Part shown: in pieces, positions 1 through 6,445 of the stretch | How positions within the stretch are numbered: the stretch's first letter is position 1 | Layout: every line of letters begins with the position of its first letter | NCBI GenBank assembly: GCA_026770615.1 | Contig: MU631323.1 | Span: 395,449-410,240, forward strand | Origin: Pavlovales sp. CCMP2436 | Lineage: Eukaryota > Haptophyta > Pavlovophyceae > Pavlovales | Direction of reading: 5' to 3' | DNA length: 14,792 bases | Notes under the pieces: model-generated | What the model was told of the DNA's origin: nothing | What the model saw: the letters and a program-made list of their open reading frames with translations, nothing else | Databases searched by the model: none | Made by a program: the position numbers and the translations under genes

Positions 1-111
1 TGTTCATTCGCAAAGTACGGTTGCCCGTACCTTGCTTGCGCTGCTATTGGCCATATATTTCTGCGATCGTTGTGATTAAGGATGTTTCCCATCGGATCGT
101 TTGGGTGATCC

Positions 112-1008
112 TCAGATCAACCATGCGCTCATCAAGAGGACCTCTTGGACTTTCGGCGTGAGTAGAAGCGCATGGTTGACTGCCGCTGTGCGTAGTGTTA
201 TGGCTGCCTCCCAGTTAACCATTCGCCCTGCGCTTCTTAGCACCGCGTAGGGTAGGCAGTTTCCATCTCCGGTTACGCCTACGGGGATTAGTCTTAGCGT
301 TGCCAGTAACGCTGCGAAGTCACCGGCCGGGTTGGTTATCAGGGTAGGTCCAATACTGAAGCCATCATCCGGGTTGGTTATCAGGGTAGGTCCAATACTG
401 AAGCCATCATCCGGGTTGGTTATCAGGGTAGGTCCAATACTGAAGCCATCATCATCCTCGTTCCCTGTTGGGGCTTGTGGATTTCTTGTTGCCTTCTTTC
501 CTGCTGCGCGTGAGCCCGCTGCCTTGGGTGGGTGAGTTGTCCTTGTGTTTGGTGCCCCCGGTGATATTACAACGAGATGACAGCTGGTCCCGGCACCCTG
601 GGGGTGCGGAAAGCGGCCTGGAACTATCTGGGTGACTTGGATTCCTTTCTTTAAGATTTTCTTTACATTGTAGTCATTGATGGCAAGTCTAATAAAGTGC
701 AGGCCGTGGTGGGCAGTAGGTTGGTCTCCTGCCTCCACCTGAAATCTATCTAGGACCGCCATGCGTCTGTTGTGCAATCTGTGGCTGCTCGATATCACCT
801 CTTTCTGGATCAGCCCGTGCTTTATCTGGAAGGGTTGGCCTTGGTCGTCCTTCCAGCAGCCTTGGGCGGAGTTTTTTCTGTCTTTATCTATGGTATTTTT
901 TACCTCCTGGTCTATCTGCCCTGCATAGTAGTCTGGTCTAGCCATGACTGCAGTTGCAACGGCACGGGCTCCACCTCGGGAGATGTTGCTGTCTGTGGCT
1001 TCGTCCAC
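112..1008 (-). CDS. OTU-like cysteine protease domain ORF, probably TE-derived, 3' end broken
   Basis: The minus-strand ORF runs about 298 codons from a GTG-started open frame at 1008; the first in-frame ATG is at 945-943. Near the C-terminus it contains D-G-N-C-L-P-Y-A-V, matching the OTU cysteine-protease motif DGNC(L/x)F.A in which the Cys is the nucleophile. OTU domains act as deubiquitinases and are also carried by many eukaryotic transposons. Between the unrecognised N-terminal half and the OTU motif lie three identical 14-residue repeats (DDGFSIGPTLITNP). The ORF stops at 112-114, too early for a complete OTU fold. Another frame further down reads a plausible continuation (WETSLITTIAEIYG), then meets TAG, so a frameshift near 115-150 is likely. 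No catalytic His is visible. A splice-acceptor-like signal lies just upstream at 1021-1041, so this may be an internal or last exon. OTU identity is moderately supported; function in the host is unknown. Confidence 0.45.
   Translation of the reverse strand: MDEATDSNISRGGARAVATAVMARPDYYAGQIDQEVKNTIDKDRKNSAQGCWKDDQGQPFQIKHGLIQKEVISSSHRLHNRRMAVLDRFQVEAGDQPTAHHGLHFIRLAINDYNVKKILKKGIQVTQIVPGRFPHPQGAGTSCHLVVISPGAPNTRTTHPPKAAGSRAAGKKATRNPQAPTGNEDDDGFSIGPTLITNPDDGFSIGPTLITNPDDGFSIGPTLITNPAGDFAALLATLRLIPVGVTGDGNCLPYAVLRSAGRMVNWEAAITLRTAAVNHALLLTPKVQEVLLMSAWLI
327..452. repeat. Perfect 42-bp tandem repeat, three copies
   Basis: Copies at 327-368, 369-410 and 411-452 are identical base for base. The period is a multiple of three, so on the minus strand each copy encodes the same 14 residues within the OTU-type ORF. 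A partial unit follows at 453-458 (acidic D residues). Perfect identity suggests recent expansion. Confidence 0.95.
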
Positions 1009-1020
1009 TGCTGCCTCGAT

Positions 1021-1041
1021 CTTAAAAAATAGGGATTAGTA
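1021..1041 (-). other. Candidate branch point plus 3' splice site
   Basis: Read on the minus strand this is TACTAAT, then CCCTA, a run of six T, then AAG. TACTAAT matches the strong branch-point consensus, followed by a pyrimidine tract and an AG at 1022-1021. The exon would begin at 1020 and read IEAAVDEATDSN in frame with the OTU ORF, which has no ATG upstream of 945. No matching donor was identified. The same bases also resemble a weak copy of the 43-bp dispersed motif, so chance or repeat origin is possible. Confidence 0.35.
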
Positions 1042-1082
1042 TGTACGGCGTGTTCAGTTAGAATCCAGCAGACCCGCACAGC

Positions 1083-2093
1083 CCACATGTCGCACGGCCG
1101 CGGACCGAGGCCGAGGGGGAGGCGACGCTCAGCGATCACACCGAGGCCTTGCGCCTCTGCACCGACCCGCCGCTGGCGCCGGGCATCAGCGCGTTGGCCA
1201 TCCGTCCTGTCTTCACCGCGCCGTCGATCGTCCTGCACCGCTCAATCCTCGAGCTCGAGCTCAGCGAGTCGAAGACCCTGATCGAGTTGGCCTTCTTCGA
1301 CAAGGTCTCGGCGCACCCTTCCATCGTATCGTCGGTCGGCCTGCTCAGCGAAGCGGAACATGTTGAAGAAGGTTGGCAAGCACGGTGAGGTGGCCCGCCG
1401 TCTCCTCAACCCTGGCCCTTTCTTCCCGTGCCCCGCCAATTAGGGACCTACAAAGTTCCTCTGGGGAGCCACGCGGAAAGCAACCGACGGCAAGACGCGC
1501 TGCCTCGACCTGACGCTCGGCAAGTGCTGCACGGCCTACCCGATGCTGTTGGAGCACTTGAGCATCCGATGCTGTTGGAGCACTTGAGCATCTGCGTTCG
1601 GAGCTGCAGCTGCTCGGGCAGGAGCGCGCCATGCTGCGCGAGGAGCGCCACAACTTCGGTGTGCCAGTGCTCGAGCACCGCAAGGACCTCGCGGCGCAGT
1701 GCGACAAGCTCTTCTACCACCAGGAGGAGATGGCGGTGAGCTACGCCTCGCAGCGGCAGCGTGCGCTTTCAGCAGCGCACGGTCGACGACGAGCGCACGG
1801 CGCTTCACGCGCTGAAGCGCTTGGCGAAATACGCGCGCGCGCTCGACAAGGAGCGTGCGGCGCTGGGCAAGTACGTGCACACGCTGCAGCCGAGTTGATC
1901 TCTGGGCGATCGCGGCTGCAGGACGTGAGTGCATCGTGCGCGGCCTGCTCGCGCGCCATCTCGCTGCTGCACAAGGAGATGGCACTCGACCGCGAGAATG
2001 CAAAGCGCGAGGCGGCCGAGCTCGCCAGCCGCAGCGGCCAGCTCGAGGAGAGCGCGCGCCACCCTCGACGGACGGCTTGAGTGAGCGCTAGGC
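1083..2093 (+). pseudogene. Decayed coiled-coil-rich gene, reading frame broken several times
   Basis: Protein-like sequence runs along the plus strand but switches frame. Segment a (1083-1355) includes RPVFTAPSIVLHRS and LIELAFFDKVSAHPSIV. After a frame change, segment b (1361-1577) includes a KHGEVARRLLNPGPFF stretch, an in-frame TAG at about 1439-1441, and GKTRCLDLTLGKCC. Segment c (1592-about 1760) reads ELQLLGQERAMLREERHNF. Further frame changes follow near 1770 (RTVDDERTALHALKRLAKYA) and near 1895 (ISLLHKEMALDRENAKREAA). Segments c onward are charged and heptad-like, as in a coiled coil. No ATG opens segment a and no family is recognised. At least four frame disruptions and one stop argue for a pseudogene or captured gene fragment. 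The alternative, an intron-rich gene, is less likely because the breaks lack convincing GT-AG pairs. Confidence 0.5.
1541..1592. repeat. 26-bp perfect tandem duplication inside the coiled-coil pseudogene
   Basis: Two identical 26-bp units (1541-1566 and 1567-1592) lie side by side. Because 26 is not a multiple of three, the duplication shifts the frame and brings in a TGA within the second copy. It is a direct inactivating lesion in the coding sense of the surrounding pseudogene. Confidence 0.95.
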
Positions 2094-2370
2094 CCATCGT
2101 CTAAACTTATTGGCACGCGATCGGCACGTGTGGTGACGAGTGGCGGGCGCACGGTCAATCGGTCAGGTCTGACAGTGATGAGTGATGATGAGTTATGTGT
2201 GAGAACTAGCTTATCTTTAATATACATACATATGGCGAGTAAAATAATGTAAGAGTACATAGTCATCTCAATCTCGAATTTATACTATATAATAAATCCG
2301 CACCCCGCCGTTGTGCCTGACCCGACGGGCAGCTTATTTTTATGGTTATAATTATATTAATATAGGAGGA
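2094..2370. other. Intergenic stretch without recognisable gene
   Basis: This moderately AT-rich sequence contains short ATGATGAG-type direct repeats around 2175-2195 and a small GC-rich inverted patch (CCCG-A-CGGG) near 2320. Short frames on both strands lack protein-like composition. I see no RNA gene. Confidence 0.5.
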
Positions 2371-2496
2371 TTCGGGCTGGCGGTACGTTTCAAGTTTAAG
2401 TCAACCTGATCTTAACGCTCCAACGCAGGCTCCTACGCGCTACGCCGAAGTGGGGAGCTGGTAGAAGTGGTGGATGATGAGGAAGCCGAAAACAAG
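2371..2496 (+). repeat. Long-range inverted repeat, left copy (A)
   Basis: This about 125-bp segment recurs in opposite orientation at 5701-5830. The best-conserved core in both is CTGATCTTA(A/G)CGCTCC, then ACGCAGGCT, ACGCGCTACGCC and AAGTGGGGA; both copies end in AAGCCGAAAACAA. Identity looks roughly three in four by eye, with a few small indels. A shared frame reads N/S-APTQA..TRYA in both copies, interrupted by TAG here. It could be the terminal region of a 3.4-kb element or two independent copies of one dispersed element. Confidence 0.75.
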
Positions 2497-2612
2497 TTAT
2501 AATTATATAATTTAGCCGTCTTAGACCTACTGACCTAGCCCTCTTGGATTCAATGAAATATTATTTATTCTGCTCGAGTCCTCTCATCGTCGTCGGTCGT
2601 GAACACTGCAAA

Positions 2613-2699
2613 GCCGCTAATATTAAATATATTAATAATAATGTATATAATATAATTTTATTAGATTCTTGTATATAATATATTATATATATTAGCGGC
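2613..2699. repeat. AT-rich hairpin with 11-bp perfect GC-capped arms
   Basis: GCCGCTAATAT at the left and ATATTAGCGGC at the right are exact reverse complements. The intervening sequence is almost pure A/T and largely self-complementary (TATATAATATA runs), so the 87 bp can extrude as a cruciform or long hairpin. It may be a tiny MITE or a fragile site. Confidence 0.8.
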
Positions 2700-2808
2700 T
2701 CAGCATGGTTTAACAGGTGTTGTTCAGTCACTGTCTTGGTCGACGTCAGGCTGAGGTCGAGCGATCGACCCAAACCCTCATGCACCAGCACTCACACCAA
2801 ATGATATA

Positions 2809-2851
2809 TTACTAATAGGGAGTTCAAGCTGGCGTCTGACTATCCTGAAAT
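2809..2851 (+). repeat. Dispersed 43-bp motif, copy B
   Basis: The sequence begins TTACTAATAGGGAGTTCAAG, continues CTGGCGTCTGACTATCCTG and ends AAAT. It matches 3237-3280 on the same strand, and 5904-5946 and 6446-6487 on the opposite strand. The consensus core is TTACTGATAGGGATTCAAG followed by GCGTCTGACTGTTCTGAA. Confidence 0.75.
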
Positions 2852-2940
2852 TTAAGCTTATTACATATACAGTTAAACATAAACTACCAGTTGATAATAA
2901 CGCATTGAGTTAAATATGCCTGAACTTGTTTCGTTAAGCG

Positions 2941-3070
2941 CTGAATTTATAACTATAAGATGAGTTTTACTGCTTATTATATCTCACTACTTTAATAATC
3001 TATAGATGAGTTTTTCTTTCCTGAATTACTCATCAGTCATCGGCCAATGATCTTATAGCTACCAATTCAG
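2941..3070. repeat. 130-bp fold-back with 23-bp imperfect terminal inverted repeats
   Basis: The left end CTGAATTTATAACTATAAG(ATGA) at 2941-2963 pairs with the reverse complement of 3048-3070 with about four mismatches. The interior is AT-rich with a repeated ATGAGTTTT. There is no ORF. The size and structure fit a small MITE or a remnant of one. Confidence 0.55.
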
Positions 3071-3236
3071 TTATTATTCGCTATCGCACCGACTTTACTA
3101 CATTTTTAGTCGGTTAGAGCCGGATAGAGCGAGTTCAAAATCATATTCGGAGTGACGTTGTTGTGAACCGACGACGATGAGGGGTCTCGTCCTCGAGCGG
3201 AATAAATTGTACATAGTTATTTTTATAAATATTATG

Positions 3237-3280
3237 TTACTGATAGGGATTCAAGCTAGTGCGCGTCTGACTGTAACCAA
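3237..3280 (+). repeat. Dispersed 43-bp motif, copy C
   Basis: It begins TTACTGATAGGGATTCAAGC and continues GCGCGTCTGACTGT, the closest copy to the inferred consensus. It follows an AT-rich run just as copy B does. Confidence 0.75.
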
Positions 3281-3484
3281 CTAGAGTGTAACTTAGACTG
3301 ATGGAAGTTCGGCATGCCGATTTGGTGAGCGCTGACGTCGCTGCGCAACACAGGGCTGCCGAATTCATATTTGATGCCGATGGATTGCGTAGGGGCTGCT
3401 GGCTGCCTCAGAGCGATTGGCCATCTGGCATCACGCTGTTTCATATGTCTTTAATTTGATCGGTCGGACAGCTGCTCGTCAACT
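3281..3484. other. Short stretch with no recognisable feature
   Basis: Mixed-composition sequence. A 62-codon minus-strand frame (3256-3444) has no family resemblance. I see no repeat shared with the rest of the window. Confidence 0.4.
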
Positions 3485-3703
3485 GTGCCTCCTCCGTGGA
3501 AGCATGGCTGGCCTGTGCGTGTGCGGCGGTCAGAACCGTGCGTACGACCGTTTGTAGACGTATCAGCGCGTGCTGTGCCGATCAGCGCGCTGCCCCGGGC
3601 ATGCTGCACCGAGCACGCTACGCCGATGCCGCGTGCTGTCGTGCGATGCTCCGAGCCGCGCGTTGCGTCGAGCAGCGCGCCGCGCTGAGCAAGTGACGCC
3701 GAG

Positions 3704-3850
3704 CAGCAGGCGGCGTCCAGCAGGCGGCGCCGGCCCAGCAGGCGGCGCCGGCCCAGCAGGCGGCGCCGGCCCAGCAGGTGGGGCCGGGCCAGCAGGCGGC
3801 ACCGGCCGGCGGCGCCGGTGGCGGCGCCGGCCCAGCAGGCGGCGCCGAGC
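3704..3850. repeat. 18-bp GC-rich minisatellite (QQAAPA-type)
   Basis: The unit GGCGGCGCCGGCCCAGCA recurs about seven times, exact in the middle (3723-3776) and degenerate at the edges (GTGGGGCCGG, GGCACCGGCC). As the period is 18, all frames stay open: the plus strand can read QQAAPA or GGAGPA repeats and the minus strand PPAGPA or CWAGAA repeats. One plus frame runs from 3496 through the repeat to a TGA at 4108-4110, interrupted by TGA at 3694-3696. I treat the open frames as a by-product of the repeat rather than evidence for a protein. Confidence 0.85.
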
Positions 3851-3918
3851 AGCGCGCAGTGTCGGTCCGCTGCGTCGAGCTGCGCGCTGTCATCCAAGAC
3901 TGCGCCGAGCTTGCTGCG

Positions 3919-3985
3919 CCGGTCATGTTGCGTAGATCACTCTGCCGGCACCCACTCCATGCGCCGGTTATGCTGCGTAGATCAC
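3919..3985. repeat. 25-bp direct repeat, two copies, 42-bp period
   Basis: GCGCCGGT(C/T)ATG(T/C)TGCGTAGATCAC occurs at 3919-3943 and 3961-3985 with two mismatches. In the plus frame it would encode APVMLRRS twice. It lies directly after the minisatellite and may be part of the same low-complexity expansion. Confidence 0.8.
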
Positions 3986-4049
3986 CCTTCACAGTAGCAC
4001 GGGAGCGGGAGGTGGTCAGCCGCCATCGCCGGACCCATTCTTTCAGTTT

Positions 4050-4127
4050 TCAGTTAGTCAAGGGAGTAGGGAGTGTTTCAGTCCGCCAGAAATGTACGGC
4101 GGAATGCTGAGTTTTCGAGCTAACTGA
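4050..4127. repeat. Small palindromic segment
   Basis: TCAGTTAG at 4050-4057 pairs exactly with CTAACTGA at 4120-4127. Inside, CCGCC at 4083-4087 pairs with GGCGG at 4098-4102. TCAGTTT direct repeats flank it on both sides. It may be a fold-back remnant. Confidence 0.45.
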
Positions 4128-4240
4128 ATTTCAGTTTCAGTCTCGGCGTTCAGTAAAGAATTTACGTACGGTAGAATGGGCCTCACGCAGCAGTGAAACG
4201 CTGCGGTCTTTGACGGGAGCAAAGGCAAGCAACAAAGGCG

Positions 4241-4601
4241 CGCGTCGCGCCCTTGATGCCGGCCAAGGGCTATTTGACGTGCAGATGTGGCACGACTACG
4301 CTGGCTAAGCACATGTGGCGCCATGTCAAAAGGGTGCGTCCAGCACAGGAGCGTGCAGTCACGGGTGCAGGGCGCAGGTGACCCGTTCAGGAGCTTCCAG
4401 GTTGCTGATGACATCGAGGATACTGAGCTGCACGATGAGGATATTGGCCAGCAGAAGCCGCGTCTCCGATCAGATGCAGGTAATACATCGAGCGCTTGGC
4501 GGCTACGCGCCTGCCATCGCGCACGGCTGCCTCACCGCTCACGCCAGCTGCAGGCAGGCTCGGCACGCTCGAAGCGCGCAGTACGACACCCACCGCGCTA
4601 A
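4241..4601 (+). pseudogene. Possible zinc-finger-like coding remnant
   Basis: One plus frame (from 4241) reads MPAKGYLTCRCGTTTLAKHM then WRHVKRV before a TGA at 4379-4381. The C-x-C ... H-x3-H arrangement resembles a C2H2/BED-type finger, although Cys spacing is not canonical. After a frame change near 4370, another frame reads an acidic stretch (ADDIEDTELHDEDIGQQKP) to a stop at about 4599. No start codon with upstream coding sense is visible and no family can be named. This may be a decayed transposase or host-gene fragment; it could also be chance. Confidence 0.25.
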
Positions 4602-4740
4602 GCGAGCCGGAAGGCTTCAACGCGTTAGTTAGTTTTATATTTCAGAAGTAAGTAACTAATGAATGGTTTTGGCCAAAACTCCTGGCCAACAGCGCTATTA
4701 GCTCTGAGAATTTAGGGCTGGCTGTGCGCATCTTTTAAGC

Positions 4741-4829
4741 CTGCAAACGCGTGCGCTGCGCGCGCGCCGGCCGCCGTATATCGTGCGCGCGTGCGCGCGC
4801 GCTGTGCGTAGTTGCGCGCTACGCGCACG
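4741..4829. other. Alternating purine-pyrimidine CG/TG tract
   Basis: GCGCGC/GTGCGC runs dominate; 4782-4802 is almost uninterrupted alternating purine-pyrimidine. A short inverted pair follows (GTGCGTAG ... CTACGCGCAC, 4804-4828). Such sequence is the classic Z-DNA-forming type. Flanking sequence is AT-rich, so it stands out sharply. Confidence 0.7.
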
Positions 4830-4860
4830 ACTACTACTCTTGTTTATTATAATTTTAGAC

Positions 4861-5031
4861 TACAGGGGATCGCGGGCAATAAGAAGGGCGAATTTTGAGC
4901 TTGAGGCTGGGCTTCTTAGCAAATTACATGCAAAAAATGCATAAATTTGCTTAAATTACATACAAACAATGCGATAAAACGAGGCTCAGCTTCTTAACAC
5001 TACGGCTTCTTATTGCCCGCGATCCTCTGTA
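4861..5031. mobile_element. Stowaway-like MITE with TA target duplication (Tc1/mariner type)
   Basis: The 167-bp element 4863-5029 begins CAGGGGATCGCGGGCAATAA and ends with its reverse complement. The 24-bp terminal inverted repeats (4863-4886 and 5006-5029) differ at one position. It is flanked on both sides by TA (4861-4862 and 5030-5031), the target-site duplication of Tc1/mariner-type transposition. The interior is AT-rich, has no ORF, and contains two diverged direct repeats (GAGGCT..GCTTCTTA and AAATTACAT.CAAA.AATGC). It would need a transposase in trans. Nearly identical ends suggest fairly recent insertion. A second direct repeat, TACTCTTGTTTAT, occurs at 4835-4847 and 5030-5042 and is probably incidental. 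Confidence 0.85.
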
Positions 5032-5107
5032 CTCTTGTTTATAAATATGTATTAGATTAAAGCACAAATCGCGTGCACACGGGTCCCGCGCCACTAACTC
5101 ACACCCA

Positions 5108-5147
5108 GGGGGGCCGCGGGGGGGGCGCGGGGGGGCCTATGCCCGGG
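5108..5147 (+). other. G-run tract, potential G-quadruplex
   Basis: Four G runs of 6, 8, 7 and 4 bases (5108-5113, 5118-5125, 5129-5135, 5144-5147) are separated by loops of 3-8 bases, fitting the four-run quadruplex pattern. The following CCGCGGGCCCGGGCCCCCGG is also strongly self-complementary. No gene is attached. Confidence 0.7.
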
Positions 5148-5285
5148 GAGCCGCGGGCCCGGGCCCCCGGCCGGCCAGCCAACGGATATTCCCCGTACGT
5201 TACGCCTTCTTTTTTGACTACGACTTATTTAATAGGTAGACAGGCAGCAGCAGTCAGGCAAATATGATGTGTGCGGCCGACGAAT

Positions 5286-5723
5286 TCAGCCAGTGATCGC
5301 CCAGGTGGCGGGCCTACACGGCTTCATGCCACGACCGCGTCTCTTGTCGCTGGTGGTATACGCCTCAGCCCACTCCTCGGTGCCGTCGTCGTCTGCGCCA
5401 CCGTGTGCCGCGCCGCCGCCACCGATGTTCTCCATACGCGCGCGCGCTATGATGGATGACCTTTGCGTGTCCACGCAAGGCGCACATACCGATCTCCTGT
5501 CGCATCTTCCACAGGAGGGCGGTGCCGCCCTCTTTCTAAGAGCCGGGCCGCTTTTCCTCCAGATGACGTCCGCTGGCGCTCGCGTGTTGCGCGCCCCGTC
5601 GCCTTTCCAGGTGCCCCACTTGGGCTCTGCGCGTCGATGTGTGACAGCCTGTTCAGTAGACCACCAACCAAGATGCTCCAGCACGAATAAATAGCGCGCT
5701 TTGTTTTCGGCTTCCGAACTCAT
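5286..5723 (-). CDS. Hypothetical 145-aa protein, start inside a dispersed repeat
   Basis: The ATG at 5723-5721 opens a frame to a stop at 5286-5288. The product is basic and includes a CGRC ... CAPC pair (residues about 75-88), which could bind zinc as a short knuckle, and a Gly/Asp-rich C-terminal third. The first eight codons (MSSEAENK) lie within the inverted repeat copy A' (5701-5830), so promoter and start would be repeat-derived. Another frame through A' reads TRYAKVGNMLKIGDNEFG and ends at TGA, so the true coding frame is uncertain. The plus strand also has a 141-codon frame, so openness here may reflect composition. No family recognised. Confidence 0.25.
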   Translation of the reverse strand: MSSEAENKARYLFVLEHLGWWSTEQAVTHRRAEPKWGTWKGDGARNTRAPADVIWRKSGPALRKRAAPPSCGRCDRRSVCAPCVDTQRSSIIARARMENIGGGGAAHGGADDDGTEEWAEAYTTSDKRRGRGMKPCRPATWAITG

Positions 5724-5830
5724 TATCCCCTATTTTTAACATGTTCCCCACTTTGGCGTAGCGCGTCCAAGCCTGCGTCGGAGCGCTAAGATCAGAAGCT
5801 TATAATGATTCGACACACCGCCAGCTAGAA
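5701..5830 (-). repeat. Long-range inverted repeat, right copy (A')
   Basis: The reverse complement of this segment aligns with 2371-2496 over about 125 bp (shared cores GATCTTA.CGCTCC, ACGCAGGCT, ACGCGCTACGCC, AAGTGGGGA, AAGCCGAAAACAA). The two copies face each other across about 3.2 kb. The distal ends share GCTGGCGG and an AT-rich flank. Confidence 0.75.
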
Positions 5831-5903
5831 CCCCCGTACAATGTGAATATAGGCACGCAGCAGGTTATGACGGGGCGACGCAGCGCGCAGACTAGCACAA
5901 CAA

Positions 5904-5946
5904 ATTCAGAACAGTTAGACGCCAGTCTCATTCCCTATGACAGTAA
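5904..5946 (-). repeat. Dispersed 43-bp motif, copy B'
   Basis: On the minus strand it reads TTACTGTCATAGGGAATGAG, then ACTGGCGTCTAACTGTTCTG and AAT, closest to copy B. Its first 16 plus-strand bases (ATTCAGAACAGTTAGA, 5904-5919) are repeated exactly at 6446-6461. Confidence 0.75.
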
Positions 5947-5969
5947 CATGTGTCTCCTTATGACACATG
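5947..5969. repeat. Short perfect hairpin
   Basis: CATGTGTC (5947-5954) and GACACATG (5962-5969) are exact 8-bp complements around a 7-base loop. It sits exactly between the 43-bp motif copy B' and the inverted arm starting at 5967. Confidence 0.6.
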
Positions 5970-6437
5970 GCTCTGGCTCAGGTCACCCCCTGTCAGAGGA
6001 CGACCATCCTGAGCGCTTCGCCGAGGACAACAACGAAATGTGGCCGGTAATTTTTTAAATATATGAATCTGCAGAAGATTCGTATCTAACTTTTTATAGA
6101 AATGGACTCCCAATAACTAACTTGCTTCCTGAAATTACATACGAAAATTCAAAATGCTATATACTGTTTCCACATTTTCTCATATTTTAATATGTTCTTC
6201 GTTGTGCTAAATACTGTATCCAACAATCCACCCTTTTTAAAAAGATCACTTTGTAAGTTACTGATTTACTACCACACGCATTCAAATTCACAAATTTCTG
6301 ATAAATGTACAGAATAGAGCCCTTCGAGACGAATCCAGCAAGCCTAGAGCGAGCTCTGTCTTCAATTATGGAGGCGAACAGTGCCCTCAGGATGGTCGTC
6401 CCCCACTTGCGGATTGACAGGGGGTGACCGAAGCCAT
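5967..6437. mobile_element. Probable non-autonomous element with imperfect terminal inverted repeats
   Basis: The left arm at 5967-6022 (including GGTCACCCCCTGTCA, GACGACCATCCTGAG and TTCGCC) matches the reverse complement of 6373-6437, where about eight extra bases separate the two cores. Total length is about 470 bp. The AT-rich interior (6043-6370) has no ORF or other feature. A 16-bp exact direct repeat lies outside each end (5904-5919 and 6446-6461), but it belongs to the 43-bp motif family and is not a clean target duplication. Confidence 0.55.
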
Positions 6438-6445
6438 AGCCACCT

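Larger units (their letters stand above)
2564..3206. mobile_element. Possible fold-back element with inverted arms at 2564-2604 and 3162-3206
   Basis: The left arm (TTTATTCTGCTCGAG then CTCATCGTCGTCGGT then GTGAAC) is matched by the reverse complement of 3162-3206. The right arm differs by an extra 5-6 bases after CTCGAG and a few substitutions. Arms are about 41-45 bp and the span is about 640 bp. Inside lie an AT hairpin (2613-2699), one 43-bp motif copy (2809-2851) and a smaller fold-back (2941-3070). No transposase ORF is present, so if mobile it is non-autonomous. Target-site duplication is not evident. Confidence 0.5.

Noticed and set aside
1448..1720. Minus-strand 90-codon frame with coiled-coil appearance
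   Set aside because: It mirrors the plus-strand heptad-like segment; the neighbouring plus-strand segments are more protein-like and extend the sense on both sides.
2561..2791. 76-codon minus-strand frame
   Set aside because: It reads through the AT-rich hairpin and gives a low-complexity Ile/Tyr/Leu string with no protein features.
2800..3290. GGGATTCAAGC-type boxes considered as tRNA or SINE B-boxes
   Set aside because: No paired A-box, cloverleaf or acceptor stem could be found around any copy.
4835..5042. 13-bp direct repeat TACTCTTGTTTAT around the MITE, considered as its target duplication
   Set aside because: The left copy ends 13 bases before the terminal repeat, and the right copy overlaps the TA. 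The TA duplication fits the element ends exactly.
5843..6058. 71-codon plus-strand frame
   Set aside because: It runs across the 43-bp motif, a hairpin and the arm of a fold-back element, and its sequence is explained by those repeats.
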